Source of the DNA: Acidimicrobiaceae bacterium
Lineage (GTDB): Bacteria > Actinomycetota > Acidimicrobiia > Acidimicrobiales > Acidimicrobiaceae
Direction: 5' to 3'
DNA length: 18,641 nt
NCBI GenBank assembly: GCA_013044365.1
Contig: JABEUP010000025.1
Coordinates: 1 to 18,641 of the forward strand
The notes beneath the pieces were generated by a model, which was given only the letters and a program-made list of their open reading frames with translations, had not been told where the DNA came from and made no database searches. The translations under genes and the position numbers were made by a program. The number at the start of each line of letters is the position of its first letter. Position 1 is the stretch's first letter. This document shows positions 8,045 through 14,560 of this stretch, piece after piece.

Positions 8045-8854
8045 TCAGTTATCCATGCCCCACGCAATCGGAGCACTGCATAGTCTTGAAGCCTCTTCGG
8101 CAGGTAAAGACGTATCCCAATCTTTGGCTATAAACCGTCTCGCAGTAACACCATCGGACTCTCTTGACGCAAGCCAAACTATAGGAGGGCCCATAACCGC
8201 AGGCTTTACCAATTTTGATCGCACAATTCCCTCACCGTCGGGCACAAGTGCAGTGTCGGCCGCGCCCCCAGGAACTAACACATTCACCGTTACTCCACTC
8301 GATTCAAGATCTCCAGCCATAATTGAAGCCAGCGCTTCATGCGCAGCTTTGGATGGGCCATACGGGCAATTCCCTTTACGAATCATCGTCGAAAGACTAG
8401 TAGTCACACTCACCACTCTTCCGGATCCCTGTTCTAGCATTCGCGGCACAGCTGCCCTTGCCAAACGAAATGCACCAACAGTATTTACGTCCAAAAAATG
8501 CCCGACTATTTCGGAGTCAATCTCCCAAAACTTAATTGGATTAGTGTGGTAATCAGCCCGAATCGAGGCCATTCCAATTCCCGCGTTACAGACTACAACG
8601 TCGATATGCCCGAAGCGATCGCAACACAGATCGACAACTTCTTCCATGTCACGACCACTGGTCACATCAGCCCGAGCCGGCACAACCCGATCCCCGGCTC
8701 TTCGCGCGAAAGCATCGACCGCCCCTTGGTCTTTGTCCACCGCCACTATTGACGCACCAGCCGCGGCCAACGCCAATGCCATAGCTTCACCCAGACCATT
8801 GCCAGCCCCGGTGATAATTACAGCCCGTCCAAATAAAGGTAACTCAACTGCCAT
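8045..8854 (-). CDS. short-chain dehydrogenase/reductase (SDR), NAD-type
   Basis: A classical SDR of 269 residues when started at the ATG at 8854; the frame extends to a TTG at 8926, but the extra 24 residues look non-conserved. The nucleotide-binding motif T-G-A-G-N-G-L-G is at 15-22. Asp40 at the end of the second strand (I-V-A-V-D) predicts NAD(H) rather than NADP(H). N-A-G is at 90-92. The catalytic set is Ser153 and Y-G-P-S-K (Tyr165, Lys169), followed by V-P-G-G. It should oxidise or reduce a hydroxyl/keto group on the compound handled by the cluster. The start has no strong Shine-Dalgarno and the upstream gap of about 356 bp is unusually long, so it may have its own promoter. The substrate is unknown. 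Confidence 0.9.
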   Translation of the reverse strand: MAVELPLFGRAVIITGAGNGLGEAMALALAAAGASIVAVDKDQGAVDAFARRAGDRVVPARADVTSGRDMEEVVDLCCDRFGHIDVVVCNAGIGMASIRADYHTNPIKFWEIDSEIVGHFLDVNTVGAFRLARAAVPRMLEQGSGRVVSVTTSLSTMIRKGNCPYGPSKAAHEALASIMAGDLESSGVTVNVLVPGGAADTALVPDGEGIVRSKLVKPAVMGPPIVWLASRESDGVTARRFIAKDWDTSLPAEEASRLCSAPIAWGMDN

Positions 8855-9210
8855 CAGAGAACCATCCCGCCTTTGACGAATCGCAATAGCAGTCCCGGCC
8901 TGATTCTGAACACGCCCAACAGCCAACCTTACCGCAACTCGTTAGGATTCCGGTAGCTTTGTTACTCAACTAGGCAGTATTCACATTTTCGTCTTCAACT
9001 GCTATTGCACTGTCTGTTATTTGACCTCACCTATTCAAGTGAGGGTTCGAACTCCTTCAATCACCCATTAATCAGAGTCCGAATCAGCTCACCTCTTCGT
9101 ACATCATCTCCCAAATCTAACTTGCCAACATATTCAATACCCTGACCGTTGCTACGCCTGTTCCTGAGTGAGCTTTTGATCGAGTTCTGCAACCAGGCTT
9201 GTCCGGGAGC
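8855..9210. other. 356-bp gap between the SDR and deacetylase-like genes
   Basis: No gene is recognised here. It contains a perfect hairpin CCTCAC-CTATTCAA-GTGAGG (9025-9044) followed by the palindrome GTTCGAAC (9045-9052). No convincing -35/-10 pair was found on the minus strand. The gap is the main reason to doubt that all six genes share one transcript. Confidence 0.45.
9025..9044. repeat. 6-bp-stem hairpin in the intra-cluster gap
   Basis: CCTCAC and GTGAGG pair perfectly across an 8-nt loop. There is no T-run on either side, so it is not a standard intrinsic terminator. It could be an mRNA processing or stability element between the deacetylase-like and SDR genes. Confidence 0.3.
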
Positions 9211-10113
9211 TCAAGTTGGTGGATAAAGGGCTCGAATATCGCCGAGACTTGCCTGCTCAAACTGGTTAGGATGCGCCAGGACCCAGCTTGCGATCTCGCT
9301 GCGGGTGGCGATCCAGGCATCTGGACACGCCTTGACGTGATCGATGAAACGCTCGATAATCTTTGATCGGAATCCGTGGCACATGTATGGGTGAATAGCA
9401 AACCCCATCATTTTTGGATCACCGCGCAATCCCTCACTCCTTAGAACATCGAATTCATCTATCAGCATCTCAAGAACTTGACCTGGTGTTCTTCCCGTAG
9501 TCATGAAAGAATGGTAGTCGCTGATGTGGGCATACGGCATGCAGACAAGAGACCGGTCACCATCTCTCACCACAAATGGAACGTCGTCCTGCTGAAAGTC
9601 GGCATCCCAACCGAAACCCAATTCCATCAGAAGTGGAACTGTGTTTGGAGTTGATCTGTGTCCCGGTGAAATGTAGCCAGTCGGAGGCGCGCCCAACACT
9701 TTTGAAAAAGCATTCACCGTCGCCCTCAGCGTCTCTCTTTCACCCTCCTCATCGTACATAACCGGATAACTGTGAATGTAGTTCTCACTGCCCATATCAT
9801 GCCCAAGTGTCTGCGCTTTGAGAGCGAGCTCAGGGTTCATTTCGACGCGTTTCCCGTTTGCCACAAAGGAAACCTTCACGTCGTAATCTCTGAATATGTT
9901 CAGAATTCTGGCCAAGCCCTGCGTCTCACCGTACTGGTGGTCAAGCACGGCCCACATGTCCCGGGGATACACCGCCTCGGGGGGAACCGGTCGTTGGGAA
10001 GCCCGCTGGTGAGAATGGGGAGTACCGAGATCATCGGGCCACACTTCCCAGGGTATTATGAGACCTACTGCAATGGATTTGCCACCAGGCCAAGAAACCA
10101 TTTGATTTCCCAT
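9211..10113 (-). CDS. atypical polysaccharide deacetylase / imidase-like hydrolase
   Basis: A 300-residue protein of the polysaccharide deacetylase (NodB-homology) superfamily. It is closest in layout to the PuuE allantoinase-like and HpPgdA-like branch, not to secreted chitin deacetylases: no signal peptide is present. Recognisable blocks are the strand after W-P-G-G-K-S-I-A-V, the G-H-D-M-G-S-E-N-Y-I-H-S-Y-P motif (about 117-130), T-G-Y-I-S-P-G-H-R-S, and H-P-Y-M-C-H-G-F-R near the C-terminus. By my alignment two of the usual three metal ligands differ: Glu replaces the motif-1 Asp (P-W-E-V-W) and Glu replaces the first His of H-x-x-x-H. It may be an amidase or imidase with changed or no metal. 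Starts at 10113 (Shine-Dalgarno abutting) or at 10101 are both possible. It lies between the importer and SDR genes. Confidence 0.85.
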   Translation of the reverse strand: MGNQMVSWPGGKSIAVGLIIPWEVWPDDLGTPHSHQRASQRPVPPEAVYPRDMWAVLDHQYGETQGLARILNIFRDYDVKVSFVANGKRVEMNPELALKAQTLGHDMGSENYIHSYPVMYDEEGERETLRATVNAFSKVLGAPPTGYISPGHRSTPNTVPLLMELGFGWDADFQQDDVPFVVRDGDRSLVCMPYAHISDYHSFMTTGRTPGQVLEMLIDEFDVLRSEGLRGDPKMMGFAIHPYMCHGFRSKIIERFIDHVKACPDAWIATRSEIASWVLAHPNQFEQASLGDIRALYPPT

Positions 10114-10184
10114 CTCCTTCTAGTGATTTGTCGAAATTAACTAAGTACCCGATTCTTATCGAATGAACAGCCTTAAATTATTCG

Positions 10185-11300
10185 TTAACCCAAGGCCGCG
10201 GTGTCGATGTACTGGTTAGTCCAAACGACCCCTTCCTTGGCAGTAGAACCGCTTGGAATTGCCCCCGTCTCGACGTTCCATTGGATCGCATCATTCCAGT
10301 TGCTTTGTGTCACGAGTCCGTTTTTCGAGAAAACTGTTTCCGCAAGACTCGTCTTAAGCTCAGAGGCAGTGAAGCCCGGGAAAAGCGAAACTAACACTGG
10401 AACAGCCTGGTTTGGGTGATCGGTTAGAAAGTTATCTGCCATTGCAATCGCCGTTGCTACGCCTTTTACCACGTCAGGATGGGCTTGTGCGTAGGTCCGT
10501 GATGCCAAGACGATATCATATTCTTGGGATGCCCCAAGGGGAAGCGAACTGACACCGATTAGAACGGACCCAAGTCCTTCTGCGGCCAGTTGGGCCGTTG
10601 CTGGCGGTGATGCGGCAAAGGTGTCTATTAGACCATTTTTCAGGGCCGCTGCTGCCGCTGCCTGGCCGGTAAAGGAAATCGTGTGGAATTGCGAATAACT
10701 ATAACCACCGTCCTTGGCGGCTAATTTGTAAACCGCAACATCCGATGACGACAACTCACCAACCGTCGCCCCCTTGAGGCTGGCTAATTTCTCCTGCGTG
10801 GTGGCCGAAGCGGATACCGGGTGGCTGGCAAGCCACTTTTTGCTCACGAAAATTTGGATAGTGTTGCCTATGTTGCAGGAAACTACAGATTCAAGAGGCA
10901 ATCCCTTGGCATCCGCCAACACTGCCGCGGTGGAAGAGACTCCGCTGAACTGAACCGTACCGGCAGCCAGTGCAGAGTCAGCAACACTGCTTCCTTGGAC
11001 CACCTCTACGGTCGCGTTAATTCCCTCCTTTTTAAAAAAGCCCTCCTTTTGGGCGACCCCGACGGGCGCTAGGTCCAACACGTTAACCGCCAACGCTATG
11101 GTGGCTGGAACTAGTGCTTTCGGAGCTGTCGTGGTACTACCGGCAGCAGTAGTACCACTGCTTGACTGGGCCGCAGGCGTGCTGCCCCCACATGCGCTCA
11201 ATGCAACAGCACAAACCGAAACAATGACACCAACCGCCCGACGGCGGAACACTAGCCCTTCAACTCCCGACTTCAAAGAAATACCAGACAATGACAACAT
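10185..11300 (-). CDS. ABC importer substrate-binding lipoprotein (NMT1/SsuA-like)
   Basis: A 371-residue solute-binding lipoprotein of the nitrate/sulfonate/taurine and THI5-like group. A positively charged F-R-R-R segment, a hydrophobic stretch and the lipobox L-S-A-C (Cys37 from the ATG at 11300) mark lipid attachment at the outer face of the membrane. A Ser/Thr/Ala-rich linker follows. The mature domain opens with I-A-L-A-V-N-V-L-D-L-A-P-V-G-V-A-Q-K-E-G-F-F-K-K-E-G-I, the family pattern of a ligand-facing strand and 'active-site' helix, then G-S-S-V-A-D-S-A-L-A-A-G-T-V-Q-F. An ATG one codon earlier (11303) is possible, but GGGGG at 11306-11310 spaces better with 11300. It is encoded 46 bp after the permease gene. 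Ligand class cannot be read from sequence. Confidence 0.9.
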   Translation of the reverse strand: MLSLSGISLKSGVEGLVFRRRAVGVIVSVCAVALSACGGSTPAAQSSSGTTAAGSTTTAPKALVPATIALAVNVLDLAPVGVAQKEGFFKKEGINATVEVVQGSSVADSALAAGTVQFSGVSSTAAVLADAKGLPLESVVSCNIGNTIQIFVSKKWLASHPVSASATTQEKLASLKGATVGELSSSDVAVYKLAAKDGGYSYSQFHTISFTGQAAAAAALKNGLIDTFAASPPATAQLAAEGLGSVLIGVSSLPLGASQEYDIVLASRTYAQAHPDVVKGVATAIAMADNFLTDHPNQAVPVLVSLFPGFTASELKTSLAETVFSKNGLVTQSNWNDAIQWNVETGAIPSGSTAKEGVVWTNQYIDTAALG

Positions 11301-11346
11301 CATTACCCCCTTAAATAGTTATTAATTTGCACTAAATTAACTGCAC

Positions 11347-12186
11347 CTACTCTTCCTCGTGCGTTCTCCACGGCATGATCCAACGCTCAAACATACTTAT
11401 GATCCCCGTTCCGACAATGATCATCAGAACCAGCACTACAATTCCCGCAAAAACACTCGCAGAGTCAAAATTCTCTGACGAATTCCGGATAAAGTACCCA
11501 ACGCCAACATCAGCAGCAATGAATTCACCGACTATGACGCCGATCATTGCAAAAGGAACTGCAGATCTCAGGCCGGTTACCAGCGGTGTGCTTATCTGCG
11601 GCAAAACAACTTTCCGAAGCACTACCGATCGACTCGCCCCCATGAGCTTCACCACCTCCACCAATTCGCTTGGCATGGAACGAACGCCCAAATATGAGTT
11701 ATAAAACATCACAAAAAAGACCGTCATCGAAGCGATAGCCACTTTTGACGCAAGTCCCAGCCCAAACCAAATCAGAAGTAGAGGCGCAAGTGCTATTTTT
11801 GGAATTCCATTTATGATCGTGATCAACGGCTCAAATGTGGCCCCTGCGACTCTCCAATAGGCCAAGCCCACCCCGAAAGCGACACCCGTCACAACCCCCA
11901 GCAGATATCCCAGAGCCAGCTCCTCGGCCGTGGCGCCGATGTTGTGCCACATCGTAACCGTGGAAAGCAGAGAAAACAGGCGGCGAACCACGTTGTATGG
12001 ACTACTGATCAAATAGTCCGGGAAAAGCCTGTTGTCAGCGAGTTGCCAAAGACCCAGGATCACGATGACGGATATTATTTGTGCAATTCGAATCGACCGT
12101 CTGGTTTTTGGCCGCCGTTTGAGACTCGCACTACCTGTTGTCGACTTTCCCATGAGAATCGTATCACCCTCTGCCGACACCGCCAT
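11347..12186 (-). CDS. ABC importer permease (TauC/SsuC type)
   Basis: A 279-residue inner-membrane permease of the BPD_transp_1 fold with about six spans after a basic N-terminal tail (K-R-R-P-K-T-R-R). The coupling (EAA-like) loop that docks onto the ATPase is visible as E-V-V-K-L-M-G-A-S-R-S-V-V-L-R-K-V-V-L-P (about residues 180-200). I-S-S-P-Y-N-V, N-G-I-P-K-I-A-L-A-P-L-L-L-I-W-F-G and I-V-G-E-F-I-A-A-D-V-G-V-G-Y match the NitT/TauT subfamily closely. ATG at 12186 has a G-rich Shine-Dalgarno (GGGGGGTG) about 5 nt upstream. It is translated between the ATPase (51 bp upstream) and the lipoprotein gene and completes the importer. Confidence 0.92.
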   Translation of the reverse strand: MAVSAEGDTILMGKSTTGSASLKRRPKTRRSIRIAQIISVIVILGLWQLADNRLFPDYLISSPYNVVRRLFSLLSTVTMWHNIGATAEELALGYLLGVVTGVAFGVGLAYWRVAGATFEPLITIINGIPKIALAPLLLIWFGLGLASKVAIASMTVFFVMFYNSYLGVRSMPSELVEVVKLMGASRSVVLRKVVLPQISTPLVTGLRSAVPFAMIGVIVGEFIAADVGVGYFIRNSSENFDSASVFAGIVVLVLMIIVGTGIISMFERWIMPWRTHEEE

Positions 12187-12237
12187 GTTTACACCCCCCA
12201 GTACGAATTACCCGATTTACCTACATCGATATTGCGT

Positions 12238-13041
12238 TTAATCTTGACCTCGCTCTGGCTGGGACAGACTCCCGTCAATCTCAGACCTGAACACGTCCCA
12301 AAGTTCGCGGTGAAGCTTCGTAAATTCCGGGAGCTCTGCAACATGAAATACGTCCCGCGGCCTTTGAATGGAAACTTCGATCTGAGCTTTGATCCGACCT
12401 GGTCGCTTTGTCATGACAATGATCCGATCGGCCAAAGTGAGTGCCTCGTTTAGATCGTGGGTGACAAACAGTACCGTCTTTTGATAATTGCTCCATAGAT
12501 CAAGCAGGATTTGCTGCAACACTGTTCGAGTAATCGCATCCACAGCGGCGAAAGGCTCATCCATTAGCAGCACATCCGGACCGTAGACTAGAGTACGGGC
12601 GATTGAACATCGTTTTTGCATACCACCGGATAGCTGCGAGGGATACACAGACTCGAAGCCTTCAAGCCCAACAAGTGCAATCCATTCTTCAACCAGCTTG
12701 TCCCGCTCTTTCCGAGCAACTTTCCTAATATCAAGAGGCAATCTGATGTTGTCTACCACCGTCATCCAAGGCAGCAAGCGCGAATCCTGAGTGACATAAC
12801 CTACCGCAGTATTGATAGCCTCGACTTTGTGCGAGCGAAAAAATACCTCACCGCTGGTGGGAGTTTTCAAACCCGCGAGAAGATGGAGTAAGGTGCTTTT
12901 TCCACAACCGCTCGGACCCACAATGGCGCAGAATTCCTTCTCGGCGACATCGAAGGTGACATCGCTTAGAGCCTGAACTAAGTGCCCCGTTTTATGAATT
13001 TCATATGTTTGGCCAACATTGTCAAACCTTACGACTGACAT
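12238..13041 (-). CDS. ABC importer ATP-binding protein (TauB/SsuB type)
   Basis: A 267-residue ATPase of the nitrate/sulfonate/taurine importer group. Walker A is G-P-S-G-C-G-K-S-T (42-50), the Q-loop V-T-Q-D-S-R-L-L-P-W, the signature L-S-G-G-M-Q-K-R, Walker B V-L-L-M-D-E-P, and the switch histidine in V-T-H-D-L-N-E-A. All are intact. The open frame runs 42 codons further upstream to 13167, but the ATG at 13041 has an excellent Shine-Dalgarno (GGAGG, 6 nt spacer) and matches the family N-terminus (V-R-F-D-N-V), so the extension is untranslated leader. It is the first gene of the minus-strand importer and catabolic cluster. Confidence 0.93.
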   Translation of the reverse strand: MSVVRFDNVGQTYEIHKTGHLVQALSDVTFDVAEKEFCAIVGPSGCGKSTLLHLLAGLKTPTSGEVFFRSHKVEAINTAVGYVTQDSRLLPWMTVVDNIRLPLDIRKVARKERDKLVEEWIALVGLEGFESVYPSQLSGGMQKRCSIARTLVYGPDVLLMDEPFAAVDAITRTVLQQILLDLWSNYQKTVLFVTHDLNEALTLADRIIVMTKRPGRIKAQIEVSIQRPRDVFHVAELPEFTKLHRELWDVFRSEIDGSLSQPERGQD

Positions 13042-13686
13042 ATGCCGCCTCCGCTTGTACATAATTGGTGCGACAAAATGCTGCACCCTGTCATGTCCGA
13101 AAGATACTTCCCGCCCGGATTCAAACAAGGTACGAGGCAAACGCAGGAACCGCATACCGTAAGGCAAGCCACAGGACTATACGTCCAGCCCCACAAATGG
13201 AACCCGATAATCACACAAACACGTGCCAGCCTTGACAGCAAAGCAGTCACGGAATAAACCCCTGTCAGCCGAAATGAATAAACGCCAGTTATGCACAGAC
13301 CTGAATTGAACTGCATCACTGCACGCTGGCTTAAAACTCTCCGCCATTTTTGAGTTCCCCAACGATTTGATCTTTGGCTGTTTCAAACCCCCCCCTTGGC
13401 CTAAAAAGCATGTCCAAAAATATATGCTCTGACCTGATCCTTGTCAATAGCATCCTGGAATTTTTGGAATGTTGTTCCATAGATCTGGCCAAAATTGCCG
13501 AAAGTCATACCTTCTATGGACATGTCAATCAGCTGGACGGGAATAGTAACGGCTATGCAAACAAATAAACTTTCCTTCGGTCGAATTCTTGGTCGCTGCA
13601 ATGTTGGACGTCAAATCTTTACGAAAAGATCATCAGCCCGTGCTTGAAATCCCGCAGACTGTTAACCCGACACTGTTCTTTTTGCG
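13042..13686. other. 645-bp leader/promoter region with no supported gene
   Basis: This region separates the importer ATPase from the end of the methyltransferase gene. It holds a near-consensus minus-strand promoter, an eight-base C run (13388-13395, G8 in the transcript) and about 370 nt of putative leader. Minus-strand open frames at 13401-13601 (TTG start) and 13177-13386 (TTG start next to G8) overlap the promoter or leader. They have no recognisable domain, so I do not call them. Confidence 0.5.
13419..13447 (-). promoter_or_regulatory. near-consensus sigma-70-type promoter for the importer cluster
   Basis: On the minus strand TTGACA (13447 to 13442) is separated by exactly 17 bp from TATATT (13424 to 13419). 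It is the best -35/-10 pair I found in the window. It points towards the importer ATPase, whose start is at 13041, and predicts transcription from about 13412 with a leader of roughly 370 nt. Confidence 0.55.
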
Positions 13687-14331
13687 CTACTCCATCAGTG
13701 GGCGTCTGGCCCAAACTACGACGTCAACCAGCGGAACCCCAATATCGCCAGCAACGCGATCAATACGATCCAGCTTCAGTAGTTCGAGTCCGGGAAATGC
13801 GTCGGCAAGCGACTCTTCTGTGTAAAGACGCTCGGGTTGAGGAGGTCCGCCTTTGCCAAGTGATGCCAGGTGATGCCCAACCAGGAGCAGGTGTCCTCCC
13901 GGTGCAACGGCGGCCGTCGCGGCCGTTAACAACCTGGTGCGCTCCTCGGGTGTCCACTGTATATACGCCACCAGCACCAGGTCGAAATATACGCCTGATG
14001 CAAGGTATTCGACGATATCACCAACCACAGTATTCACCGCAAGGTTTTCTTCAGCTGCTGCTGCAGCCAAACGTCCAAGCGCGACCTCAGAGAGATCGAC
14101 GGCCGTCACCTGCCACTTCTCCCGAGCCAGCCATAAGCTGTTCCGACCCTCCCCCGCGCCAAGATCAACCGCTCTACCAGAAGGCAGATCCCGGACAAGT
14201 TCTACCAGCGATTCGTCTGGCTCAGTGTTGAAAAGCCTCACAGAACTGGCATATCGGTCGTTCCAGTGTTGTTGGCCGTGGTCGTGATGCTCGTGACGGT
14301 GCTCACTGTCATGCTGATAGGTGTCTTCCAT
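13687..14331 (-). CDS. class I SAM-dependent methyltransferase with His-rich N-terminus
   Basis: A 214-residue soluble methyltransferase of the TehB/Methyltransf_25-like type. Motif I is A-V-D-L-G-A-G-E-G-R-N (54-64), followed by the ribose-binding acidic strand end V-T-A-V-D-L-S (about 75-81), motif II-like V-G-D-I-V-E-Y, and G-G-H-L-L-L-V-G-H-H. The first 24 residues are exceptional: seven histidines between positions 7 and 22 (including H-R-H-E-H-H-D-H), which should bind a metal ion. Relatives act on small molecules or metalloids such as tellurite; the actual substrate is unknown. The start is supported by GGAGGAG about 8 nt upstream, and a small hairpin precedes it. It is divergent from the GH76-like gene. 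Confidence 0.9.
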   Translation of the reverse strand: MEDTYQHDSEHRHEHHDHGQQHWNDRYASSVRLFNTEPDESLVELVRDLPSGRAVDLGAGEGRNSLWLAREKWQVTAVDLSEVALGRLAAAAAEENLAVNTVVGDIVEYLASGVYFDLVLVAYIQWTPEERTRLLTAATAAVAPGGHLLLVGHHLASLGKGGPPQPERLYTEESLADAFPGLELLKLDRIDRVAGDIGVPLVDVVVWARRPLME

Positions 14332-14349
14332 AACTCATTCTCCTCCTTG

Positions 14350-14363
14350 TGATCTTCCGATCA
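14350..14363 (-). promoter_or_regulatory. small hairpin just upstream of the methyltransferase Shine-Dalgarno
   Basis: In the minus-strand transcript TGATC-GGAA-GATCA forms a 5-bp stem closed by a GNRA-type GGAA tetraloop, ending 3 nt before GGAGGAG. It could tune translation or transcript stability, or as DNA be a dimeric regulator site. Confidence 0.3.
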
Positions 14364-14560
14364 TTAGCCAACCCGAGAGACCATGAATTCCAACAATCTC
14401 TTCAACCGTATATCAGAGTTAGCGATAAAAGTCTGGATTTGAAAATGATCCTACTCACTTCCCAATGAGTGGTAATACTGTTAAGCGGGGGGACAGATCT
14501 TAAATTATTCTTTGGCGGCCATGCTACTGTCGTCACCAAGATCAATTACATAGGGTGGGG

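Noticed and set aside
9039..9067. tRNA-like T-arm (GAGGG-TTCGAAC-TCCTT followed by a CACCCA end)
   Set aside because: No matching 5' acceptor strand, D-arm or anticodon arm was found upstream. The likeness comes from the GTTCGAAC palindrome, and the T-stem needs two wobble pairs.
13042..13167. 42-residue N-terminal extension of the importer ATPase
   Set aside because: The open frame allows it, but the strong GGAGG before the ATG at 13041 and the family N-terminus fit the shorter protein.
13042..13412. Known riboswitch (TPP, guanidine/ykkC, purine, SAM) in the importer leader
   Set aside because: The characteristic conserved cores of these classes were looked for by eye on the minus strand and not found. 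A covariance search could overturn this.
13401..13601. 66-codon minus-strand open frame upstream of the importer
   Set aside because: It needs a TTG start without a clear ribosome-binding site and its 3' half contains the near-consensus promoter; no recognisable domain.
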